Below are positions 8,219 through 14,362 of a stretch of DNA of 18,217 bases, one piece after another. The notes below the pieces were generated by a model. That model was given only the letters and a program-made list of their open reading frames with translations. It was not told the DNA's origin and did no database searches. Origin of the DNA: an uncultured Actinomycetes bacterium (GTDB lineage: Bacteria > Actinomycetota > Actinomycetes > S36-B12); NCBI GenBank assembly GCA_913061025.1, contig CAJXUJ010000011.1, positions 1 through 18,217 on the forward strand. The letters are read 5' to 3'. The first letter of the stretch is position 1; every line of letters begins with the position of its first letter. A program made the translations under genes and the position numbers.

Positions 8219-8971
8219 GTGTGCGGTCGATATGCAGCGGCACGAGATGCTGCCGAGACCGCCGAATGGTTCGAAGCCGAACAGTTGCCCGCTGTCGAGT
8301 TGCCGCCGCGCTACAACGTTGCCCCAACCAATGAGGTCTACATCGTTCGAGACGAAGACGGTACGAGATCGGTCGCAACCGCTCGTTGGGGGCTGATTCC
8401 TTCGTGGTCGAAGGATGCCTCGCACGCGAGTCGGATGATCAATGCTCGGGCAGAAACCGTCGCCTCCAAACCCGCCTACCGCTCGGCCTTTCGTAAGCGT
8501 CGATGTCTGGTTCCCGCGGACGGCTACTACGAGTGGCGTGCCCCGACCACGAATCCGAGCGCCTCGGGAAAGGGTGGGAAGCAACCCTTCTTCATCCATG
8601 CCGCCGACGGGCACCAGCTCGCTATGGCGGGCATCTTCGAAGTCTGGGTCGATGGAACGTCGAGTGCTCCAGTGACCTCGTGTTCGATCCTCACCCAGGA
8701 ATCTGTGGGGGAGTTGGCAACCATCCACGATCGGATGCCGGTTCTGGTCCCGCAATCGCTGTGGGCTCAGTGGCTGGATCCGGCGAGTGTAGATCCGCAG
8801 GAACTGCTCGAGGAGATCATCGAGGTCGATCGACGTAGCATCGATGAACTCGTGACGTCTTATCCGGTGTCCACACGGGTGAACAAGCCGGGCAATGAGG
8901 GTCCGGAGTTGATCGCATCGACTGGTTCGAGCGAAGCAGTCGTGCAGGGCGATGGACTCCTCGACGCGTAG
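8219..8971 (+). CDS. SRAP-domain protein (YedK/HMCES family, abasic-site crosslinking)
   Basis: This 250-residue protein has all catalytic positions of the SRAP family: Cys2 in MCGRY (the initiator Met must be removed), Asn33 in RYNVAPT, Glu105 in GYYEW and His170 in IHDRMPV. NARAET (75-80) and RWGLIPSW are also typical. YedK/HMCES proteins form a thiazolidine DNA-protein crosslink between Cys2 and abasic sites in single-stranded DNA and so protect them. The GTG start is forced by the need for Cys at position 2. The gene begins 13 bp after glgP, perhaps by readthrough or with a weak GGGG ribosome-binding site (8207-8210). Its stop codon TAG forms the first half of the sigR -10 box. From memory, M. 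tuberculosis keeps a homologue (Rv3226c) close to sigH, so the neighbourhood is conserved. Confidence 0.93.
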   Translation: MCGRYAAARDAAETAEWFEAEQLPAVELPPRYNVAPTNEVYIVRDEDGTRSVATARWGLIPSWSKDASHASRMINARAETVASKPAYRSAFRKRRCLVPADGYYEWRAPTTNPSASGKGGKQPFFIHAADGHQLAMAGIFEVWVDGTSSAPVTSCSILTQESVGELATIHDRMPVLVPQSLWAQWLDPASVDPQELLEEIIEVDRRSIDELVTSYPVSTRVNKPGNEGPELIASTGSSEAVVQGDGLLDA

Positions 8972-8982
8972 AGTCGCGACTG
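8969..8982 (+). promoter_or_regulatory. -10 box of sigR overlapping the SRAP stop codon
   Basis: TAGAGT at 8969-8974 matches TANNNT and lies 8 nt before the sigR ATG at 8983. Its first three bases are the TAG stop codon of the preceding gene. This would give a leaderless sigR mRNA independent of glgP-SRAP readthrough. No good SigR-type autoregulatory promoter was found upstream. Confidence 0.45.
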
Positions 8983-9657
8983 ATGACCACCACGACGGAT
9001 GCGGATAGCGCCGCGGACGAGAACGCGAGTGCGTCGCTCTCGGATTCGGAACTAGCGTCGATCTTCGAGGCAGACGCGCTGCCGTACCTCGATCAGTTGT
9101 ATGGCACGGCACTTCGGATGACCCGCAGTCCGGCCGATGCCGAAGATCTCGTCCAGGACACCTATGCGAAGGCCTTTGCCGCGTTTCGTAGCTACGAACA
9201 GGGCACCAATCTCCGGGCGTGGTTGTTTCGAATCTTGCGAAACACCTTCATCAACAATTACCGCAAAGCGCAAAGGCAACCATCGTCCGACCCGTCCGAG
9301 GAACTGACCGATCGCCAGTTGCTCGACCTCGAGGAGCGCAGTTCCGGGGGTGTTCGCTCGGCGGAGAACGAGGCGCTGGAAAGGCTCGGCGATGAGGAGA
9401 TTGCGGCCGCGATGGCGACGATCCCGGAGGATTTTCGGACCGCCGTCTATCTCGCGGATGTCGAAGGATTCAGCTACAAGGAGATCGCGGACATCATGGA
9501 CACGCCCGTGGGAACCGTGATGTCTCGCGTTCACCGGGGAAGAAAAGCGCTGCGCGGATTGTTGACCGACTATGCACGGGAACGTGGACTGCTGCCCGAG
9601 GACGGTCAGCAAGAGTCGGAGGCTTCGAGCCGGGAGAGGGCGGGTGAGTCGGCATGA
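8983..9657 (+). CDS. sigR: ECF sigma factor, SigR/SigH type
   Basis: This 224-residue sigma factor of the SigR (Streptomyces)/SigH (Mycobacterium) group directs RNA polymerase to thiol-stress genes when released by its anti-sigma factor. Sigma region 2 covers about 32-98: YLDQLYGTALRMTRSPADAEDLVQDTYAKAFAAF, described here by its ends, and the -10-binding LRAWLFRILRNTFINNYRK (77-95). Region 4 covers about 135-192, with the helix-turn-helix SYKEIADIMDTPVGTVMSR (164-182). The Ser/Thr/Asp-rich N-terminus (1-25) and the acidic C-tail are low-complexity. There is only one suitable start, ATG 8983. The stop overlaps the rsrA start as ATGA, the normal arrangement for coupled synthesis of sigma and anti-sigma. 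The name rests on the family, the partner and the neighbourhood. Confidence 0.93.
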   Translation: MTTTTDADSAADENASASLSDSELASIFEADALPYLDQLYGTALRMTRSPADAEDLVQDTYAKAFAAFRSYEQGTNLRAWLFRILRNTFINNYRKAQRQPSSDPSEELTDRQLLDLEERSSGGVRSAENEALERLGDEEIAAAMATIPEDFRTAVYLADVEGFSYKEIADIMDTPVGTVMSRVHRGRKALRGLLTDYARERGLLPEDGQQESEASSRERAGESA

Positions 9658-9929
9658 GTTGCGGACGACCGCATGAAACACCCTGCACCGAGGTCATCGC
9701 GGCTATGGGTGCCTATGTCGATGGTGAGGTTGGAGCCGAGGAATTTAGGTTGATCGCGATCCACATCACCGAATGTCCGCCGTGTGAACGCGAAGAACAG
9801 GCTTACCGCAGGGTCCAGGCGTTGGTGGTGCGTGCGGTTCGGCGGCCCGTTGCTCCGGAGGCCCTCCGCGCCAAGGTGCGAGCGGATCTCGTCGCCGGAC
9901 AGGCCGGAGATCCCGCGACCTCGGAGTAG
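9654..9929 (+). CDS. rsrA: Redox-sensing zinc anti-sigma factor RsrA/RshA
   Basis: This 91-residue ZAS-family anti-sigma factor matches Streptomyces RsrA in residue numbering: Cys3, His7, Cys11, His37, Cys41 and Cys44, with the H-x3-C-x2-C motif HITECPPC. In RsrA the zinc is held by Cys11, His37, Cys41 and Cys44. Oxidation forms a disulfide (Cys11-Cys44 as the trigger), zinc is lost and SigR is released. All ligands are present, so a working switch is expected. It lacks the extra Cys pair near residue 61 of the Streptomyces protein. ATG 9654 overlaps the sigR TGA. The C-terminus ends in APEALRAKVRADL plus a short tail. The stop TAG begins a TAGGCT sequence (9927-9932) that could be a -10 for the next gene. 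Confidence 0.95.
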   Translation: MSCGRPHETPCTEVIAAMGAYVDGEVGAEEFRLIAIHITECPPCEREEQAYRRVQALVVRAVRRPVAPEALRAKVRADLVAGQAGDPATSE

Positions 9930-10004
9930 GCTCGCGCGCGATAGCGATTCGACGGGGGGATCGACGGGGGCTACACCGGGGAATTATCGAACCGACGAGG
10001 AGAC
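9927..10004 (+). promoter_or_regulatory. Leader of the biotinyl carrier gene with Shine-Dalgarno
   Basis: This is the 75-bp gap between rsrA and the carrier gene, plus the overlapping TAGGCT at 9927-9932, which could serve as a -10 box with a start near 9939. Unlike the leaderless genes here, this one has a clear ribosome-binding site, GAGGAG at 9997-10002. It is close to the ATG (2 nt, or 4 nt if GAGG alone is counted). Two G-runs (9954-9959 and 9966-9970) are present; no hairpin terminator was recognised. Confidence 0.4.
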
Positions 10005-10220
10005 ATGGCACACACGATCAGCGCTGAAATGGTGGCGTCGGTTCACAGCATCGCGGTTGCTCCAGGCGATCAGGTCGCCGCCGGTGACCCTCTCGTGGTC
10101 CTGGAGTCGATGAAGATGGAGATTCCCGTGCTTGCCGAACATGCCGGCACGGTTGAGGAAGTCTTCGTTGACGTGGGAACCGTGGTGCAAGAGGGCGATG
10201 CCCTCGTGGCATTGGCCTAG
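10005..10220 (+). CDS. Free-standing biotinyl/lipoyl carrier protein (TB7.3-like)
   Basis: The 71-residue protein consists of a single biotinyl/lipoyl domain. The modification site is Lys37 in ESMKMEI, which fits biotin better than lipoate because of the MKM triad. The second half repeats the fold: HAGTVEEVFVDVGTVVQEGDALV. Domains of this kind carry a carboxyl group between biotin carboxylase and transferase subunits, but no carboxylase gene is nearby, so the partner is unknown. From memory, M. tuberculosis has the same small protein (Rv3221c, TB7.3) between rshA and pdtaS, which argues for a conserved link to the SigR/H locus. The gene starts with ATG after a strong Shine-Dalgarno and is followed 8 bp later by the thioesterase gene, so the two are probably co-transcribed. 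Confidence 0.92.
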   Translation: MAHTISAEMVASVHSIAVAPGDQVAAGDPLVVLESMKMEIPVLAEHAGTVEEVFVDVGTVVQEGDALVALA

Positions 10221-10228
10221 GGGCGATC

Positions 10229-10648
10229 GTGAAGGGCAGCGGAGAACCTTCGGCCGCCAACCGTGACTCGTGGCCGGGACTTCTGGGGCACGCCATCGCT
10301 CGCGTCGGAGAATCCGACACCGCTGAGGTGCTCGGCAGTGGCGACGTCCACGTACTGGGAACGCCCCGACTCATCGCGTTGATGGAAGCGGCGACCATTG
10401 AGGCACTCAGGGGAGTCCTGCCTGCGGGTGAAACCACGGTTGGCACCGCAATCAACGTTGTTCATCGACGACCAACCCCGGTCGGTGCGGAAGTTGTGGC
10501 ATCGGCGCGCGTCACGTCTGTCGATGGCAAGAAGATCCATTTCGAAGTGTCGGCCGACCACGTGCTCCCGACGGGGGAGCGGGTGGAAGGCATCGGACGC
10601 GGCACGGTCACCCGAGCGGTGGTCTCGCGTGAGGACTTCGCGGGCTAG
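10229..10648 (+). CDS. FlK-like hotdog-fold thioesterase
   Basis: The 139-residue protein resembles the fluoroacetyl-CoA thioesterase FlK family (COG5496-type). The FlK catalytic triad Thr42, Glu50 and His76 is matched in identity and spacing by Thr45, Glu53 (GTPRLIALME) and His79 (TAINVVHR). FlK Arg120 is matched by Arg129 in GTVTRAV, after an insertion of about six residues at 111-119. The phenylalanine that gates the FlK pocket (Phe36, from memory) aligns with Asp39, so fluoroacetyl-CoA specificity is unlikely. A general small acyl-CoA or acyl-carrier hydrolase is more plausible. The start is GTG, 8 bp after the carrier gene, with a GGGG sequence in between. The gene converges on the IlvG-like gene. 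I do not recall it at this place in M. tuberculosis, so it may be lineage-specific here. Confidence 0.82.
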   Translation: MKGSGEPSAANRDSWPGLLGHAIARVGESDTAEVLGSGDVHVLGTPRLIALMEAATIEALRGVLPAGETTVGTAINVVHRRPTPVGAEVVASARVTSVDGKKIHFEVSADHVLPTGERVEGIGRGTVTRAVVSREDFAG

Positions 10649-10674
10649 ATCTCTGGGGTGGATCCCGGTTCTAG
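10645..10674. terminator. Imperfect inverted repeat spanning two convergent stop codons
   Basis: CTAGA at 10645-10649 and TCTAG at 10670-10674 are reverse complements, and GGG/CCC runs near 10655-10666 could extend the stem. Each arm contains one gene's stop codon (thioesterase TAG 10646-10648 and, on the minus strand, TAG 10673-10671). The gap between the genes is 22 bp. A weak bidirectional terminator is possible; there is no T-tract. Confidence 0.28.
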
Positions 10675-12374
10675 ATTCCGGTCGTCGATCGCGGGTACGC
10701 GACCTCCGGATCGGTGAGCACGTTGACCAGGTAGGGCCCATCGTGCTCGCGCGCACGATCCAATGCCGGGCCAATCTCGCTGGCCTCGCTGACCGTCTCC
10801 CCGGCGCCCCCGAGGGCGCGGACAACGTCGTCGTAGGCAACCGGAGGTAGGTCGGCGATGACGTCATAGCCGTAGAGAAAGCGCATCGGGTGTCGTTCTA
10901 GACCCCAGCCGGAGTTGTTGCCGACCACCATCGTGACGGGAACTCGATGTCGGACCAGCGAATCCACATCCATCAGCGAGAAGCCCGCGGCGCCGTCACC
11001 CATCAACAACCACGGGTGGGCGTTTGGTCGCGCGATGTGGGTACCGAGCGCGTATCCCGGTCCGGTCCCCAGACATCCGAAAGGCCCGGGGTCCAACCAG
11101 CATCCGGGTGATCCCGGCTCGATGAAGCGACCCGCGAACGAGACGAAATCACCACCGTCGCCGATCACGACATCGTCGGCGGCGATTCGAGTGCGCAATT
11201 CACCGTAGATGCGAGCGGGGTGGATGGGGGAGGCATCGCTGGTGAGGATCTCCTCATCCGCCGCCCACGCCTCTCGAGCTATCTCCGAGAGTCGTCGCGC
11301 CCACGCCTGCACAGCGTCTGGGTCCGCAGAGGTCACGGTCCGGAGTTCGTCGAGGGCTGCCCCGATATCGCCGACGAGCGGCAGTGCGTGCGACGCATGA
11401 TGCGCCACGTTGGATGGAGCGTCGATCAGATGCAGCACAGTGGTCGGTTGTTCGCCGCCATCCTTGGGGCCAAAGGTTCCGTAGCCGAGGCGGAAATCAA
11501 GCGGAGCACCCGCGACGATCACCAGGTCCGCGTCGGCGAAGGCGGTCGATCGGGCTCGGGTGACGAGCAGGGGATCGTCGGGGCTGAGGATGCCCCGGCC
11601 CATGCCGTTGGCGATCGTCGGAGTGCCGGTTGCTTCAACGAAGCGCCGGGCAGCATCGACGGCATCCCCGGCCCACACGTCGGATCCGATGACCAGCACC
11701 GGGCGCGATGCCGCAGCCAAGAGTTCGACGGCTCGGTCGACATCACCTGCAATGGCGCGGTTCGTGTTGGTTTCGTCTGGATTCTCGTCAGCCGTGGCCA
11801 CCGACGGTGTGAAGAGCACGTCCATCGGGATGTCGACGAAGACCGGACCTCGATGCGCGGTGCGCGCCTGCTCGAAGGCCGACCGCACCCCCGATTCGAC
11901 GAGCGAGGGGTCGTGGATGGTTGTTGCTGATTTCGTCACCGGTGCCAGAAGGGGAACGTGGTCGAGTTCCTGCAAGGCTCCCGAGCCCCATCGGTAGTTG
12001 GGTGCGCGCCCACCGATCACAACGAGTGGGCTGCCATTCATCCACGCACCGGTGATGGCGCTGATCGCATTCGTGACGCCGGGACCGGCCGTCACCGCGG
12101 CGAAGCCCGGTACCCGGCTGAGTTTGCCGACCGCCTCGGCGGCGAAGACAGCGGTCTGCTCGTGCCGGACATCGATCAACGGGAGTCGTCCGTGCATTTC
12201 AGCGGCGCGGGTGTCCGGGGCGGACTTCACTGCATCGACACCCCCGACCGCTGCGTCGTAAAGCGGGAAGATGTGGGCACCGGAGAGGGTGAAAAGAGCG
12301 TGGGCTCCGTGGGCCACTGCGGCATCGATCGCGTGGTGACCGCCGTGCTGCGCGGGCAAACCTGAATCGGTCAT
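10671..12374 (-). CDS. ThDP-dependent acetolactate synthase-like enzyme (IlvG/IlvX-like)
   Basis: This 567-residue enzyme has the domain order of the acetolactate synthase superfamily. The N-terminal PYR domain carries LSGAHIFPLYD and the ThDP-activating Glu72 in RHEQTA. PLVVIGGRAPNYRWG and LQELDHVPLLAPVTK follow. A central domain contains RPVLVIGSDVWAG and GAPLDFRLGYG. The PP domain has the diphosphate/metal motif GDG at 459-461, ending in NN at 486-487. The C-terminus NVLTDPEVAYPRS is as in M. tuberculosis IlvG (Rv1820), the closest match I can recall. True acetolactate synthase activity is uncertain for this branch, and some relatives act on other 2-oxo acids or 2-hydroxyacyl-CoA. Residues about 41-65 are roughly 17 longer than in that homologue. 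It starts with ATG 12374, 6 nt after TAGCGT, and is divergent from pdtaS. No regulatory (small) subunit gene is nearby. Confidence 0.85.
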   Translation of the reverse strand: MTDSGLPAQHGGHHAIDAAVAHGAHALFTLSGAHIFPLYDAAVGGVDAVKSAPDTRAAEMHGRLPLIDVRHEQTAVFAAEAVGKLSRVPGFAAVTAGPGVTNAISAITGAWMNGSPLVVIGGRAPNYRWGSGALQELDHVPLLAPVTKSATTIHDPSLVESGVRSAFEQARTAHRGPVFVDIPMDVLFTPSVATADENPDETNTNRAIAGDVDRAVELLAAASRPVLVIGSDVWAGDAVDAARRFVEATGTPTIANGMGRGILSPDDPLLVTRARSTAFADADLVIVAGAPLDFRLGYGTFGPKDGGEQPTTVLHLIDAPSNVAHHASHALPLVGDIGAALDELRTVTSADPDAVQAWARRLSEIAREAWAADEEILTSDASPIHPARIYGELRTRIAADDVVIGDGGDFVSFAGRFIEPGSPGCWLDPGPFGCLGTGPGYALGTHIARPNAHPWLLMGDGAAGFSLMDVDSLVRHRVPVTMVVGNNSGWGLERHPMRFLYGYDVIADLPPVAYDDVVRALGGAGETVSEASEIGPALDRAREHDGPYLVNVLTDPEVAYPRSTTGI

Positions 12375-12380
12375 CGGTCC

Positions 12381-12390
12381 ACGCTACTTT
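12381..12390. promoter_or_regulatory. Overlapping divergent -10 boxes (ACGCTACTTT) for the IlvG-like gene and pdtaS
   Basis: On the plus strand TACTTT (12385-12390) precedes the pdtaS GTG (12398) by 7 nt. On the minus strand TAGCGT (12386-12381) precedes the IlvG-like ATG (12374) by 6 nt. The two -10 boxes share the TA step at 12385-12386. Both mRNAs would be leaderless, and the two polymerases could not bind at the same time. Confidence 0.6.
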
Positions 12391-12397
12391 GTATTCC

Positions 12398-13888
12398 GTG
12401 CCGATACCCGCGCGATTGGTCAACGAGCGCACGGATCTGTCAGCCGCTGACCTCGAACATCTGACATCGATCGTCGAGGAATGGTCGTTGCTCGCCGATT
12501 TGTCGCTATCCGACCTTGTCTTGTGGTTGCCGACCTGGAACGACGCCGGCGCGGTGGCCGTTGCGCATGTGCGTCCCACCACTGCACCCACGAGCGTGCC
12601 CGAAGACGTCATAGGCAAGTTCCTGCCGCGGGGCCGCGTCGGCGCCCTCGACCAGGCCGCGACGTTCGGACGCACCGTCCAGGCACGCGATGTCTCCAAC
12701 CCGCTAGTTCCCACCGCACTCGAGGCGTACCCGATCCACCGCCCGGTGCGGGCTACCCGGTCGGCCGATAGCGAGGGGGAGTCCGGCCGGGACCGGGACG
12801 TGATCGGGGTGGTGGTCCGCCATGCGTCGTCGGCGCCGCGCGTTGCCGGACAGCTGGAGGATTTTTACCTCTCCACAGCGGACACTCTGCTGAGCATGCT
12901 GGTCTCGGGTGCCTTCCCGGTGACCGAGACGGTCACCGGAGCCACTGGTCGTCCCCGGGTGGGCGATGGCGTGGTGCGGTTGGATTCCACAGGGGCGGTT
13001 GCGTACGCGAGTCCTAATGCGGTCAGCGCACTTCGGCGCCTGGGTTTGGCCATCGATTTGGTCGGTGCGGACTTTGCCAACGTCGTCGTTCGACTCGTGC
13101 ACCGGCACGGGACGGTGGATGCGTCGTTAGCCGACCTGGCCCGCGGCAAGGTGGCCGGTCGAGCCGACATCGAGGGATCGAATGCGACGGTGCTGCTTCG
13201 CTCGATCCCGTTGCAGGGTGCCCATGGCGGTGACGGTTCGCTGCTGTTGTTGCGGGACACCACCGACATTCGGCGACGTGAACGCGCCCTGCTGTCCAAG
13301 GACGCCACCATCCGGGAGATCCACCATCGGGTGAAGAACAACCTGCAGACGGTGGCGGCGTTGCTGCGCCTTCAGGGACGTAGATCCGATGATCCGGCGG
13401 TATCGGCTGCCCTGGCCGATGCTCAGGTCAGGGTCGCGGCGATCGCGGTCGTGCACGAGGCACTCTCGGCGGATCCAGGTCCGGATGCAGACCTCGGAGA
13501 GTCGGTGGATTTCGACCGTATCGTTCGCGCGCTCTTCGCCGTGGTGGTCGATGACCCGACCACGGGACCCACGCTGGAGACGGTCGGGGATGCTGGACGG
13601 CTTCCGGCGGAGACCGCTACGCCATTGGCTATGTGTGTGTCCGAACTCGTCCACAACGCGGTGCAGCATTCGCGGGGGACCTACGTCCGGGTGAGCGCCT
13701 CGCGTGAACCCGGGTCACTGCGCATCGACGTCAGCGACGACGGCACGGGATTCGATTCGACGCAGCTGGCAGAAGCCGGGCTGGGTTTGCAGATAGTGCA
13801 GTCGTTGGCGACCACCGAACTCGGTGGAGGGTTCGAGTTCGCCGAGCAGGACTACGGAACGACGGCGATCGTGACGGTGCCGATCTAG
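12398..13888 (+). CDS. pdtaS: PdtaS-type sensor histidine kinase (HisKA_2 family)
   Basis: This is a 496-residue cytosolic kinase with no membrane segment. Residues about 1-165 form a GAF-like sensor domain (EEWSLLADLSLSDLVLW near the start). A PAS domain follows at about 190-290 (DGVVRLDSTGAVAYASPNA). The HisKA_2 box is REIHHRVKNNLQTVAALLRL, with the likely phospho-acceptor His310. The HATPase domain has the N-box ELVHNAVQHS (Asn420) and DDGTGFD. PdtaS of M. tuberculosis (Rv3220c, about 501 aa) phosphorylates PdtaR, an ANTAR RNA-binding antiterminator; no such partner gene is in this window, as in M. tuberculosis, where it is distant. An in-frame TTG at 12389 is possible, but GTG 12398 fits both the leaderless promoter and the homologue's length. 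It ends on a CTAG shared with whiB1. Neighbourhood and sequence both support the name. Confidence 0.92.
   Translation: MPIPARLVNERTDLSAADLEHLTSIVEEWSLLADLSLSDLVLWLPTWNDAGAVAVAHVRPTTAPTSVPEDVIGKFLPRGRVGALDQAATFGRTVQARDVSNPLVPTALEAYPIHRPVRATRSADSEGESGRDRDVIGVVVRHASSAPRVAGQLEDFYLSTADTLLSMLVSGAFPVTETVTGATGRPRVGDGVVRLDSTGAVAYASPNAVSALRRLGLAIDLVGADFANVVVRLVHRHGTVDASLADLARGKVAGRADIEGSNATVLLRSIPLQGAHGGDGSLLLLRDTTDIRRRERALLSKDATIREIHHRVKNNLQTVAALLRLQGRRSDDPAVSAALADAQVRVAAIAVVHEALSADPGPDADLGESVDFDRIVRALFAVVVDDPTTGPTLETVGDAGRLPAETATPLAMCVSELVHNAVQHSRGTYVRVSASREPGSLRIDVSDDGTGFDSTQLAEAGLGLQIVQSLATTELGGGFEFAEQDYGTTAIVTVPI
13885..13888. other. CTAG shared as the stop codons of convergent pdtaS and whiB1
   Basis: The four bases CTAG contain the pdtaS TAG (13886-13888, plus) and the whiB1 TAG (13887-13885, minus). 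The coding regions thus overlap by 4 bp tail to tail with no space for a terminator, and each transcript must run antisense into the other. Confidence 0.95.
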
Positions 13889-14139
13889 GCGTTGGTGCGA
13901 GCCCGGAGGCGGGCATTGCGGCGCTTCAGCGCGCGTCGTTCATCCTCGCTGAGCCCGCCCCAGACGCCGGCGTCCTGGCCGCTCTCGAGAGCCCAGCGCA
14001 GGCACTCGTCGACGACAGGGCAGCGTCGGCAGACGGCCTTGGCTTCTTCGATCTGGATGAGTGCCGGCCCGGTATTGCCGATCGGGAAGAACAGCTCCGG
14101 ATCCTCGTCACGGCAGGCTGCCTCGTGGCGCCAGTCCAT
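13885..14139 (-). CDS. whiB1: WhiB1 Fe-S transcription factor
   Basis: The 84-residue protein is nearly identical in layout and exactly equal in length to M. tuberculosis WhiB1 as I remember it. The four [4Fe-4S] ligands are Cys9, Cys37, Cys40 and Cys46. The Wbl signature GVWGG is at 58-62, followed by a basic DNA-binding tail (DERRALKRRNARLRAR, 66-81). WhiB1 is an essential, NO-sensitive [4Fe-4S] regulator that binds region 4 of the housekeeping sigma factor. The start is ATG 14139, preceded by GGAG (9 nt spacing). In contrast to its neighbours, this gene is not leaderless and has a long upstream region with a CRP-like site. It converges on pdtaS, overlapping by 4 bp, and lies downstream of dagK on the same strand, 252 bp away. 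Confidence 0.97.
   Translation of the reverse strand: MDWRHEAACRDEDPELFFPIGNTGPALIQIEEAKAVCRRCPVVDECLRWALESGQDAGVWGGLSEDERRALKRRNARLRARTNA
13901..13914 (+). terminator. Small hairpin 12 nt after the pdtaS stop
   Basis: GCCCG (13901-13905), loop GAGG, CGGGC (13910-13914) is a perfect 5-bp stem, located inside the whiB1 3' coding end. It could help end pdtaS transcription but has no T-tract, and such short stems are frequent by chance in G+C-rich DNA. Confidence 0.2.
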
Positions 14140-14213
14140 GCGTCATCACTCCAAAAAGGTGGGCACCGGGGTCACCAGCGCTCGTGAAAGCAGTCACGAT
14201 CGGGCCCAACTGA

Positions 14214-14246
14214 GAGGGGTTTCGGGGGGTCTCCCCGGTAACCCTC
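14214..14246 (-). promoter_or_regulatory. Stable hairpin in the probable whiB1 5' leader
   Basis: On the minus strand GAGGG/CCCTC (5 bp), a short UU/AA helix with a bulged C, and CGGGG/CCCCG (5 bp) enclose the loop AGACC. The hairpin is about 12 bp in total and ends 75 nt upstream of the whiB1 ATG. There is no T-tract after it, so it is more likely a leader structure than an intrinsic terminator of dagK. Confidence 0.5.
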
Positions 14247-14346
14247 GGAGGAAGGCGACCCGAGCGTTCCTGCTTAGGGCTCACCTAGGGTCGCAGAGCG
14301 GGCCGGTGCGCACAACCCCAAAGCACGACGTTTCGGGCCTCGAGCT

Positions 14347-14362
14347 TGTCATTTTGATCACA
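14347..14362. promoter_or_regulatory. CRP-like binding site upstream of whiB1
   Basis: TGTCA-N6-TCACA matches 9 of the 10 conserved bases of the cAMP-receptor protein consensus TGTGA-N6-TCACA. The symmetry extends outwards to CTTGTCATTTTGATCACAAG (14345-14364). Its centre lies 215 bp before the whiB1 ATG. In M. tuberculosis, whiB1 is an established CRP (Rv3676) target, which makes a real site likely. Confidence 0.7.

Noticed and set aside
8905..8927. GGAGT and GTT upstream of sigR as a SigR-dependent promoter
   Set aside because: The spacer is 15 nt instead of the usual 16-19 and the -35 deviates from GGAAT/C. It also lies inside the SRAP gene.
9930..10004. A riboswitch or small RNA in the rsrA-carrier gap
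   Set aside because: At 75 bp with only G-runs and a Shine-Dalgarno, no recognisable conserved structure or terminator could be drawn.
10005..12374. A complete carboxylase system made of the biotinyl carrier and its neighbours
   Set aside because: No biotin carboxylase or carboxyltransferase gene is present in the window, and the ThDP enzyme is not of the decarboxylase-pump type.
14272..14290. TTAGGGCTCACCTAGGG as an IdeR/DtxR iron box
   Set aside because: The half-sites are spaced 5 bp apart instead of 9 and only half of the 19-bp consensus fits.
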